From Deltaproteobacteria bacterium (GTDB lineage Bacteria; Desulfobacterota; DSM-4660; Desulfatiglandales; B25-G16): 7,750 bases of DNA. The DNA lies in the NCBI GenBank assembly GCA_020348625.1, contig CP070752.1:774636-782385 (forward strand). The letters are read 5' to 3'. Below the pieces are notes generated by a model that ran no database searches, was not told the origin of the DNA, and saw only the letters and a program-made list of their open reading frames with translations. Every line of letters begins with the position of its first letter. The first letter of the stretch is position 1. Positions 1-6,052 of the stretch are shown here, one piece after another. The position numbers were made by a program, and so were the translations under genes.

Positions 1-113
1 CCGTACTTCAACATGTTCAGGGCCTCTCTGTGGCTTTCACCTAAGTAGAGGAACCGCGACGACGGGGTTAGGTTAAAGGGTTTTTCTTTCAAGTTATAGA
101 ATGCGGTATACAT
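1..113 (-). CDS. ExeA/GspA-like AAA ATPase, N-terminal fragment (runs off the left edge)
   Basis: The minus strand from ATG at 113 reads without a stop to base 1 (37 full codons). The peptide begins MYTAFYNLKEKPFNLTP and continues with SSRFLYLGESHREALNMLKYG. This matches the N-terminal signature of ExeA/GspA-family ATPases, in which a short aromatic-rich stretch with a 'L-x-E-x-P-F-x-x-x-P' core is followed by 'R-F/Y-L-Y-L-x-x-x-H-R-E-A-L', just before the Walker A loop. In that family the protein is an AAA ATPase that works with a peptidoglycan-binding partner in assembling the type II secretion channel, but many paralogues serve unknown purposes. The Walker motifs lie outside the window. 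The Shine-Dalgarno is weak (AGGG about 11 bases upstream). Family call is fairly safe; the exact role is not. Confidence 0.8.
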   Translation of the reverse strand, partial: MYTAFYNLKEKPFNLTPSSRFLYLGESHREALNMLKY

Positions 114-116
114 TAC

Positions 117-127
117 GGGTGACACCC
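117..127. repeat. Small perfect palindrome just upstream of the ExeA-like start
   Basis: GGGTG-A-CACCC is a 5-1-5 inverted repeat only a few bases upstream of the ATG at 113. It covers the place where the ribosome binding site of the ExeA-like gene should lie, so it could be an operator or a small translation-blocking stem. It is short enough to be chance. Confidence 0.3.
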
Positions 128-260
128 TAAAATGAGCTCAGAATCAAGAGGCGTTGGCCCAGGCGGAGTATATCCCTGCCTCGGCAAAAGGAACCAGGGC
201 AGTAGATCAAAAACCCACAAGGTGAGAGCCCATTCACCTACAGAACTCCTCGCTAACGGT

Positions 261-289
261 ATGACGGATGATAGCTACATTGTTATAAT
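261..289 (+). promoter_or_regulatory. Possible sigma70 promoter with extended -10
   Basis: A perfect TATAAT lies at 284-289 and is preceded by TG one base upstream (TGTTATAAT), the extended -10 form. An ATGACG hexamer (4 of 6 matches to TTGACA) lies at 261-266, exactly 17 bases away. The site reads into the gene-free stretch 300-690, so if it is real the product would be a small RNA, a leader or a relic. AT-rich sequence makes chance matches common. Confidence 0.3.
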
Positions 290-693
290 TGTATATCTTT
301 CAAGGGAGCATATCCACCACCAATTGATCGATCGCAAAGGTCTTCGTGCGGGAAATGGGTTTATAGAATGGATGCTATTAGCACACTTTGATGATCCAAA
401 TCAATTGGCTATCTGTGCCCTTCATCCGAGAAATGAAGCTTTCTGCTATGAGCTTATTACGGGAGAATTTGCACCTCAGCTTGCGCATGCTAATGCAAAT
501 CGAAACCCTTCCAAGCTCAATACAGCACAGACTACGTCCTCAATTGTTGTTCTGGCATGCCATTTGCGATGCCCCACAGCTCGCTGCGGGCGCTTCATTT
601 TCATTTGTTATAAAGATTAATTCATAATAACCCAAATCAGATGTAACGAATGCCCCATTACCGGCCCCTTTTCTCTCTCTTTGCTTAAATGAA

Positions 694-1653
694 TCAGGGA
701 TCTTCAATGAGCATGTCGCGTCTAACCTCTCCGGGATCGCCTGCTCCGATCAGACTCATGATACGTTTCATTTCTACTGTGATTTCACTGATGAGATTGT
801 AAACACCTTCCCGGCCTTCGGCGGCGAGGGCGTAAAGGATAGGACGACCCAGGCCGACCAGTGAAGCTCCAAATGCCAGTCCCTTGAGGACATCGCTGCC
901 ACGCCGGAAACCTCCGTCGACAATCAGAAGGGCCTTACCTCCGACAGCTGCAACAATTTCGTCCATTACCTGGAGGGCGTGGGGTAAATAGTCTAGGGTG
1001 TGGGCGCCGTGGTTGGAGATAACCATGCCGTCGGCACCTGCCTCAACACATTTTTCTGCATCCCTGCGACTCAAAATCCCTTTGCAGATCAACGGACAAG
1101 AAACCTTCTTACGGATGTCTCTGAGTTCTTGCAGTGAAAGCGGTGCACAGTCAGAGACATTCTGCTTGTCGTGGATCTTGGTTCCTTGTCAGGCGTCCGT
1201 CTCGATCCCCACCCAGGTAACACCGGCTTTTTGTATCCCTTCCAAATCCCGGAACAGCTTGTCTCGATCCTTGAAAGGCTTAGCATTAGCTGCTATTGGA
1301 ACACCGGTTGCCACCAGTTCTTTTAAATGCTTTGGGATAGGCGTGCCTGTCCACATAAGGCTGCCGGCATCTTTAAGGGCTTGGGCAACATCGATCAGGC
1401 CGTTATCCGTTATCGCCGGAATGGGCATGGTCATGGCCGACATAATCACCGGCGTTTTCAATGCAACATCGAGGATTCGGCAGTTGGTTTTGGGCTCAAC
1501 GCCGTCGATGTACTGAGGCTGAAATGTATACCGATCAAGGATGCGCCGGTCATGCTCGAGAATAAATCCGGTTTCAACAGCATCCAGCGCCCATCCGAAC
1601 TCCTTCTCCTCAAGAATCTTTTTACCTTTCTGATAGATCTCAGCAAGCCCCAT
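694..1653 (-). pseudogene. FMN-dependent alpha-hydroxy-acid dehydrogenase/oxidase, interrupted by one in-frame TGA
   Basis: This is a (beta/alpha)8-barrel flavoprotein of the glycolate oxidase/lactate dehydrogenase family (FMN_dh), which oxidises 2-hydroxy acids to 2-oxo acids. The start at 1653 is chosen because AAGGAG lies 9 bases upstream; an ATG at 1662 abuts that site. Codon 155 (1191-1189) is TGA, between GIETDA and QGTKI. The same frame continues to a TGA at 696-694, giving 319 positions, a normal family length. Visible motifs are the FMN-binding Lys of CKGIL (about 191), SNHGAHTLD with the catalytic His (about 215), DGGFRRG (about 246-252) and GRP (269-271). The usual substrate-carboxylate Arg of SNHGxRxLD is His here (about 218). 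The stop position is normally Gly, and GGA to TGA is one base change, so a nonsense mutation or sequencing error is the simplest reading. No neighbour shares its orientation and pathway. Confidence 0.85.
1189..1191 (-). other. In-frame TGA inside the hydroxy-acid dehydrogenase
   Basis: Reading on the minus strand, GGA-ATC-GAG-ACG-GAC-GCC is followed by TGA and then CAA-GGA-ACC, with clear homology on both sides in one frame. Selenocysteine was considered. The only nearby hairpin downstream is a 4-bp CAGA/TCTG stem about 24 bases after the TGA, which does not resemble a bacterial SECIS, and the family has no Cys or Sec at this site. Confidence 0.8.
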
Positions 1654-2193
1654 AAGAAGCATCTCCTTGCATTAAAATGTAATCGCCGCCGCCCTCTAGT
1701 TTACCATATTTTTACTTTAAATCTTGACGATCTACAACAATATCAGATCCAAAGCAGGAAACAGGTGCCAACCAGATATATTGAGAATACGTCATGAATT
1801 TCGGACTTGTCAAAACCTTTGATCTGTTGCCACGAGCCCATCATATCAACACCCGTCCTTATTGATCATGCTCACTTGTAAAGCCCTCCGCGTCCTTAGA
1901 GTACTCCTCGAAGGATTAGTCCAAGACTTTCTCAAATAGCCATTCCCTGCCCAGCTAGAAGCCAGTATCATACCCACAATCGCTTATCTCGCATACCTTC
2001 AGGGGGTTCTATTTTGGTTGCTTTCTGAGCCTAGAATTAAGTATTGTACCCATCATTCTGTAAACCATCCGGTAACCCCTAGCAGAACTCCTGCCTAGGA
2101 CTGGCGCACAATTTAGGGCGCAATGCAGGCTCCACTATGGTTGCTTTGTCCTGGTTGGGAATGAACAAGAAGGATAACAAGAGAGGATACAAA
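1654..2193. other. 540-base gap between divergent genes, no supportable gene
   Basis: The gap separates the dehydrogenase start (1653, minus) from the phosphatase start (2194, plus) and should hold both promoters. Only weak promoter-like matches are visible. A 34-codon minus-strand frame at 1743-1844 has no ribosome binding site and no recognisable product. The 10-mer TGGTTGCTTT occurs twice on the plus strand (2015-2024 and 2138-2147), probably by chance. No terminator, riboswitch or RNA gene was recognised. Confidence 0.5.
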
Positions 2194-2823
2194 GTGAAGC
2201 GCCTGTTAGTTTTTGTTTGTGTAGGCAATCGTAATCGGAGCCCTTTTGCTGAGTTTTTCTTTTCAAAGTTGATCAGTGAAAGGAATAAGGAACTCGCCCC
2301 TAAGATAAGGCTATCGTCATATGGGTTTATTCCACAAAAGATGGAGGAAAAGATAGCGGCATTGCACGTTGGTTTTCCGGATCCTTTTTTTGGGAGACCT
2401 TTAGCACTATCCACCCGGACAGTTTTGCTAAAGGAAGGTATTGCTGTGCCCGAGCGATGGAGGACGAAACCCCTGACTCCAGAGGTCGTAAAAGAAGTTG
2501 ATATGATCATCACGATGCATCCCGAGCAGAAAACGGACCTTATCGATCTCTATCCAGAGGCAGCCTCAAAGATATTCACTATAAGAGAAATATCGCAGTG
2601 GGACGGGAACCTGAGTTGGGATGAAGATTCAAGATATAAAAGGATTCCCAGCCACATTGATTTCTGGGATTATGTTGAGGAGAACATAGATTATGTTTCG
2701 ATTATATTGTCTGAAATGAAAAAGATGTTAATCATGGCATATCCCCATATCATGGATAAACTCGGGCTTAATCATGCTGAGGGAAGTCATGAACAAATGA
2801 GCAACCTCCCCAAAACCTTATGA
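2194..2823 (+). CDS. Low-molecular-weight protein tyrosine phosphatase-like protein
   Basis: The 209-residue product begins with a beta-strand and the phosphatase P-loop, VCVGNRNRSPFAE (residues 8-20). It carries the C-x5-R-S signature with Cys9 as nucleophile and Arg15 for phosphate binding. The later VDMIITM followed by PEQK matches the family's 'aDlIvtM' strand. GTG at 2194 is chosen over ATG at 2161 because GAGAGGA lies 6 bases upstream and because the protein then starts right at the P-loop strand, as in the family. In LMW-PTPs the general acid lies in a late 'I-P-D-P' motif; the corresponding place here appears to read IPSHIDF, so the Asp-Pro is missing. Asn14 replaces the second P-loop Cys of canonical members. 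At 209 residues it is longer than the usual 150 or so, with an insertion around residues 50-75 and a C-terminal extension. It could be a divergent phosphatase, an arsenate-reductase-like enzyme or a phosphate-binding relative. It stands alone with no operon partner. Confidence 0.75.
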   Translation: MKRLLVFVCVGNRNRSPFAEFFFSKLISERNKELAPKIRLSSYGFIPQKMEEKIAALHVGFPDPFFGRPLALSTRTVLLKEGIAVPERWRTKPLTPEVVKEVDMIITMHPEQKTDLIDLYPEAASKIFTIREISQWDGNLSWDEDSRYKRIPSHIDFWDYVEENIDYVSIILSEMKKMLIMAYPHIMDKLGLNHAEGSHEQMSNLPKTL

Positions 2824-3065
2824 AGTAGTGTTTGTATTGCAACTAAGAGGAATGCTCGATGGGTGGACAGGGTCCTTGGAAATCGCTTTGTTTCTCCAAA
2901 TTTGTTAAAGATATAATCCTCAACAGGACGGAACGTGAGAATCCCTGGCCCAGACCGATCCCCCTCACGATATACCCGGAAACCAATTTTGCAGTTAGGG
3001 ACAGCCTGCATCCCTATAGTAAGAGTCCGTCGCACCAGGGCGGGCTGAGTGCTCTAAGGAGAAAC
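2824..3065. other. Convergent intergenic region
   Basis: This space lies between the 3' ends of the phosphatase-like gene and the LysR gene. Terminators for both are expected, but no stem followed by a T-run was found. The best pairing seen is a weak GGGA...TCCC stem near 3000-3016. Frames open through the region on both strands lack ribosome binding sites and recognisable motifs. Confidence 0.4.
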
Positions 3066-4034
3066 CTAGGGGACCCCTTTGGATTTGATGGCAAACATGG
3101 CCTGTGCTACCTTCCCTATTGCCCCAGGGTACATCCTTTCCAGGCTTTTTTTGGTCTCCTCGATCAACCGAAGGAAGGCCCGTGAAGGAGGCGCAAGTTC
3201 TATATCTCTAAGGAAAACAATATCCGTCTGGAGAAAAATCGGGCCCTCCTTGATTTTCAAGACCTGTAAAAGCCCCATCTTGACTTCACGTTCCACCTCG
3301 GCTTTGTAGAGAAAAGATATCCCCTCCCCCTGCATGATATACTCTTTGATAAACTCCACGCTTCCTGCTTCTACGAGTACCGATGGATTGACACCGTGAG
3401 AGCGAAGCAAGGAAAGCATGGCATATCTGGCCCCTGAACCCTGCTCTTGTAGGATAATCGGTTCGTCATAAAGGTCATGGAGTGATATTTCTTTTTTATT
3501 GGCAAACCTGTGGCCGGGCGGAGTAACCAGCCAGAATTCGGGTTTTATATATGGTACGAACTTCAACTTTTTATCGTAGGGAAGCCTGCCGATGAGGCCG
3601 AGATCGTATTTGAACGACAGTACACCTTCAGCTATCTCCTGTGAATTTCCTTCCTTTAGAAGGACTTTCACCTTGGGAAATAGCTCCTGAAATCGAGAGA
3701 TTAGATCGGGCATGAAGTATTTTGCAAAACTATGAGTGGTCCCCAATCTGAGAGATCCCTGGGCCAAATCCCCATAACTCTTCAAGGCATATTCCATCTC
3801 CTCCACGATTTCAAATATCTTTTCCGCATATCCGAACAGGACGCCTCCAGCTTCGGTGAGATGGAAATCCTTCCCGCATTTTTGGATGAGTTTCAAGCCA
3901 AGGTTGTGTTCCATGGATTTTATCTGCATTGTGATAGCAGGTTGGGTCACGCAGAGTGTCTCTGCGGCCCTGGTTAAGTTCTTTTCCCTTGCTGCAAGGA
4001 AGAAGGCCCTTAGTTGATTGAGATTGGTTTGCAT
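3066..4034 (-). CDS. LysR-type transcriptional regulator, divergent from the Liv-type importer
   Basis: The 322-residue product has the LysR layout. An N-terminal winged helix-turn-helix spans about residues 3-62 (NLNQLRAFFLAAREKNLTRA, then AETLCVTQPAITMQIKSMEH and NLGLKLIQK). A linker helix follows, then a two-lobed effector-binding domain of the LysR substrate type at about 90-300, including the QEQGSGAR stretch that lines the ligand cleft in relatives. ATG at 4034 is chosen because the HTH begins at once and because the strong promoter at 4065-4094 lies inside the longer frame that could start at 4124. The ribosome binding site is poor. The gene is divergent from the binding-protein gene at 4524, the classical arrangement in which a LysR protein controls its neighbour in response to a substrate or metabolite. 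It probably represses itself through the dyad at 4044-4064 and activates the importer. The co-inducer is unknown. Confidence 0.9.
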   Translation of the reverse strand: MQTNLNQLRAFFLAAREKNLTRAAETLCVTQPAITMQIKSMEHNLGLKLIQKCGKDFHLTEAGGVLFGYAEKIFEIVEEMEYALKSYGDLAQGSLRLGTTHSFAKYFMPDLISRFQELFPKVKVLLKEGNSQEIAEGVLSFKYDLGLIGRLPYDKKLKFVPYIKPEFWLVTPPGHRFANKKEISLHDLYDEPIILQEQGSGARYAMLSLLRSHGVNPSVLVEAGSVEFIKEYIMQGEGISFLYKAEVEREVKMGLLQVLKIKEGPIFLQTDIVFLRDIELAPPSRAFLRLIEETKKSLERMYPGAIGKVAQAMFAIKSKGVP

Positions 4035-4043
4035 GTGGGATAG

Positions 4044-4064
4044 CCCATAAGAAAATCTTATGGG
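4044..4064. promoter_or_regulatory. Perfect dyad with LysR-type T-N11-A box (probable operator)
   Basis: Arms CCCATAAG (4044-4051) and CTTATGGG (4057-4064) are perfect reverse complements around an AAAAT spacer. T at 4048 and A at 4060 form the T-N11-A box typical of LysR-family sites. The dyad lies immediately downstream of the regulator's -10 element, over its transcription start, and in the -35 region of the TATAAT facing the transporter. That position fits repression of the regulator and activation of the importer. Confidence 0.65.
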
Positions 4065-4094
4065 AGTATATATATAATTGTTTTGACAAGTCAA
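4065..4094 (-). promoter_or_regulatory. Sigma70 promoter of the LysR gene
   Basis: On the minus strand, TTGACT (4094-4089, 5 of 6 to consensus) and TATACT (4070-4065, 5 of 6) are separated by 18 bases. Transcription would start near 4058, giving a leader of about 25 bases before the ATG at 4034. An additional inverted repeat, TTGAC-AA-GTCAA (4083-4094 on the plus strand), overlaps the -35 element. Confidence 0.65.
4073..4078 (+). promoter_or_regulatory. Candidate -10 element of the importer operon promoter
   Basis: This is a perfect TATAAT facing the binding-protein gene, with no recognisable -35 hexamer at 16-18 bases upstream. That position is instead filled by the LysR-type dyad, the pattern expected of an activator-dependent promoter. 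A transcript would start near 4085 and have a leader of about 440 bases. Another promoter closer to 4524 cannot be excluded; a GATAAT near 4478 has no good -35. Confidence 0.4.
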
Positions 4095-4523
4095 CAAAAA
4101 TGGTGGAAAGTCATAATGGCCCAAAAGATCTCATTAATCTGACAATGAGGAAGATATGGATGAGCGAGATGGCATCATCGGTATCGAGGTTTACTTTAAA
4201 CATCAGCGCTAATTGAAACTGTATTTAAGTGCTGGCCTGCCTACTCTGATTTCAAAGTAAAGAAAAAGATACTCAATATATCCTTTATAACGGATTCTGG
4301 TCTATAAAGTTCCCATTCCCGGGATACTTGGATCTGGGAAAAAGCCAAAATAAAAGGTTCGGAAATTATTCCGAGGGTATTGGTGCATTTTTCGCCAGAT
4401 CCCATAGCAAGCAATTGAGAAGACCGGGCCATTGTTTTGAAACGCATTGAATGAGTGTGCCCGTTTTTAGGGAAGGGATAATGCTTAATAGGCTTTGAAC
4501 CATTAAAAAGGGAGGATGGGGCA
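4095..4523. other. Long leader/intergenic region before the importer operon
   Basis: These 429 bases hold no supportable gene. Two tiny frames (4145-4216 and 4156-4212) begin after an AGGAAG-like stretch but encode unremarkable peptides of 23 and 18 residues. A perfect inverted repeat lies at 4359-4374. If the operon is transcribed from near 4085, all of this is 5' leader. No known riboswitch class was recognised. Confidence 0.45.
4359..4374. repeat. Perfect inverted repeat in the importer leader
   Basis: TCGGAA-ATTA-TTCCGA is a 6-4-6 perfect dyad about 150 bases upstream of the binding-protein start. It could be a second regulator site or a small RNA stem. It lacks the T-N11-A spacing of the dyad at 4044, so it is not obviously the same regulator's site. 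Confidence 0.4.
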
Positions 4524-5879
4524 ATGAAAAAAGACAAGAAAGCGTTTATTCTAATGGCGTTGTTTATTGCACTGTTGGGTGCCTTGGTTCTCAGTGATGG
4601 CGCCAAGTCTGCATTAGCAAAGTCAGGGGAACAACCCAAGGAAATCCGGATAGGCGATATTGTGTCTTATACGGGTCCTTATGCAGGCTTCGGGTTTAAT
4701 TCATGGGGGGTGGAAGCGGCTTTCGAGGATATGAACAAACAGGGTGGAATATATATAAAAGAGTACGATAAGAAATTGCCCGTCAAATGGATAACCGTCG
4801 ATGTTGCGAGCGACCCGCTCAAGGCAGCGCCTCTTACCGAAGACCTGATTCTCCGTAAAAAGATAAATTTCATTGGACCGAGTCTGGAGGTGCCAACAAT
4901 GCGCCAGGGTACAGCTGTGATGGCAGACAAGTATAAGATACCAGGCGTTTATGGAGTCGGTCCGTTTGAATCCTGGATGCCTATGAAGCAGTCGGCTGGG
5001 GCAACATGGAAATATAGCTTCACTTATGGTCCTGGCATAGCCGCTCCACGAGAGAAGGGAGATTTCCGGTATGGTGATCCTGGATATTCAATGATGCCTA
5101 CATGGTTCGGTGCTCTGGGTGCCTACGCTGGCAAGACCAACAAGAAAGTGGCTGCCTTTGCCCTTGACGACATCGACGGCAGGGCTTGGTACATGGTATT
5201 TACTGGCGCGGCAACAAAGGAAGGGTATGATTGTTACCGTGCCGGAGATCAATTTGGCATATTTCCCCTGGAGACTACTGACTTCACGCCCATCATAAAG
5301 GAGTGGATGAAATACGGCTGTGAGATCCTGTGGGGCAATTGTCCAGGGCCTCATTTCGGGATATTATGGAAGCAATGTCATGTGCTGGGCTTTCAACCTA
5401 AGCTGGTTTTCTCGACAAGGGCAGCAATGCACTATCGTGATATAACTTCCTGGGGCGGTGACCTACCGCACGGTGTCGGTGCGGAGATTTATTGGGCTCC
5501 CACAATTAAAGGTGCCCGCGGCATTGGTAATACAACCCCGCAATCATTAGCAGAAAGATGGTATAAGGCGAAAAAAGAACCATTTACCCAGGGCGTGGGT
5601 TATCAGTATGCGGCAGCGCAAGTGCTATTTGATGCCATTGAGAGGGCAGGCACGCTCGAGTCGGATGCGGTTCTTAAAGCTATCATTGAGACCGACTTGA
5701 ACACAATGACTGGTCGTTTTGCGTTTGAAAAAGGGACACAGTTTCATGCTATGCCGTGTGCCCTTGCCCAGTGGCGGAAGACTGATAAACCATGGAAATG
5801 GGAAAATCCGATAGTCTTTTCCTATAACAAAAACATGCCGGCGACAGAAGAGATGATATTCCCCATGCCCTACGACTAA
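4524..5879 (+). CDS. Periplasmic substrate-binding protein of a Liv/HAAT-type ABC importer
   Basis: The 451-residue product is the solute receptor of a branched-chain-amino-acid-type ABC importer (Peripla_BP_6, LivK/LivJ-like fold). Residues 1-32 form a Sec signal peptide: MKKDKK, a hydrophobic core FILMALFIALLGALVL, then cleavage likely after SALA. The mature part opens with EIRIGDIVSYTGPYAGFG and GVEAAFEDMNKQGG, the family's first strand and helix. It continues with DVASDPLKAAPLTEDLI and NFIGPSLEVPTMRQGTAVMA, the segments that carry ligand contacts in relatives. A GGAGG 8 bases upstream sets the start. At about 450 residues it is longer than E. coli LivK (roughly 370). It is rich in Trp, Tyr and Phe and has several Cys in the middle (for example YGCEILWGNCPGPHFG). 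The family binds amino acids, amides, urea and aromatic or aliphatic acids, so the ligand is open. It heads the operon. Confidence 0.92.
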   Translation: MKKDKKAFILMALFIALLGALVLSDGAKSALAKSGEQPKEIRIGDIVSYTGPYAGFGFNSWGVEAAFEDMNKQGGIYIKEYDKKLPVKWITVDVASDPLKAAPLTEDLILRKKINFIGPSLEVPTMRQGTAVMADKYKIPGVYGVGPFESWMPMKQSAGATWKYSFTYGPGIAAPREKGDFRYGDPGYSMMPTWFGALGAYAGKTNKKVAAFALDDIDGRAWYMVFTGAATKEGYDCYRAGDQFGIFPLETTDFTPIIKEWMKYGCEILWGNCPGPHFGILWKQCHVLGFQPKLVFSTRAAMHYRDITSWGGDLPHGVGAEIYWAPTIKGARGIGNTTPQSLAERWYKAKKEPFTQGVGYQYAAAQVLFDAIERAGTLESDAVLKAIIETDLNTMTGRFAFEKGTQFHAMPCALAQWRKTDKPWKWENPIVFSYNKNMPATEEMIFPMPYD

Positions 5880-5894
5880 ACCAGGTGTGGACAG

Positions 5895-5939
5895 ATCAAA
5901 CAGGACTTGGGCTACACATCAGCCCAAGTCCTGTTTGAT
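5895..5939. promoter_or_regulatory. Perfect 19-bp stem with 7-base loop between binding-protein and ATPase genes
   Basis: Arms at 5895-5913 and 5921-5939 are perfect reverse complements, with ACACATC as the loop. The stem core is GC-rich (CAGGACTTGGGCT), and the distal arm ends in GTTTGAT rather than a T-run, followed by GCAACGGG. It is therefore not a canonical intrinsic terminator. Placed 15 bases after the binding-protein stop and 113 bases before the next gene, it is well placed to stop 3' exonucleases or cause partial termination, so that the binding protein is made in excess over the membrane complex. Confidence 0.8.
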
Positions 5940-6052
5940 GCAACGGGAAGGGCATGCACATTTGGCTGGGCCGGGATTTATTCAAGAAATCCGGTTGCTG
6001 CTAACCCCTCGACGGTGGACGAGCATAGACAAAGGAAGAAAAGGGTGTTGAC

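Larger units (their letters stand above)
114..693. other. 580-base gap without a supportable gene
   Basis: The gap lies between the divergently placed ExeA-like start (113) and the end of the hydroxy-acid dehydrogenase (694). One reading frame on the plus strand is open from 132 to 620, but its product has no recognisable domain, is rich in His, Asn, Cys and Arg in an unstructured way, has no good ribosome binding site, and looks like an accidental or decayed frame. The opposite strand frames over 300-620 are broken by several stops. Nothing resembling a transposase, tRNA or riboswitch was recognised. A decayed gene or old mobile element remnant is possible but unproven. Confidence 0.5.

Noticed and set aside
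132..620. 162-codon open frame on the plus strand
   Set aside because: No recognisable domain, no ribosome binding site, odd composition; looks like an accidental or relic frame rather than a gene.
1140..1191. Selenocysteine reading of the internal TGA
   Set aside because: Only a 4-bp stem about 24 bases downstream; no SECIS-like hairpin; family position is Gly, not Cys.
1458..1797. Open frames on both strands overlapping the start of the hydroxy-acid dehydrogenase
   Set aside because: They are other-frame shadows of a gene with clear family motifs.
1743..1844. 34-codon minus-strand frame with a hydrophobic tail
   Set aside because: No Shine-Dalgarno and no recognisable sequence; length is within chance expectation.
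2015..2147. Direct repeat TGGTTGCTTT (two copies)
   Set aside because: Ten bases in AT-rich intergenic sequence is within chance; no further structure around the copies.
2787..3185. Open frames on both strands between the phosphatase-like and LysR genes
   Set aside because: They overlap the 3' ends of real genes, lack ribosome binding sites and show no motifs.
4145..4216. Short leader peptides (23 and 18 codons) ahead of the importer
   Set aside because: Peptides have no run of regulatory codons, spacing of the SD is poor, and no attenuator hairpin follows.
4241..4639. 132-codon minus-strand frame over the binding-protein start
   Set aside because: Overlaps the signal peptide coding region and ribosome binding site of a clear gene; no motifs.
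5895..5939. Rho-independent terminator
   Set aside because: Stem is strong but no T-run follows it; annotated as a regulatory or stabilising hairpin instead.
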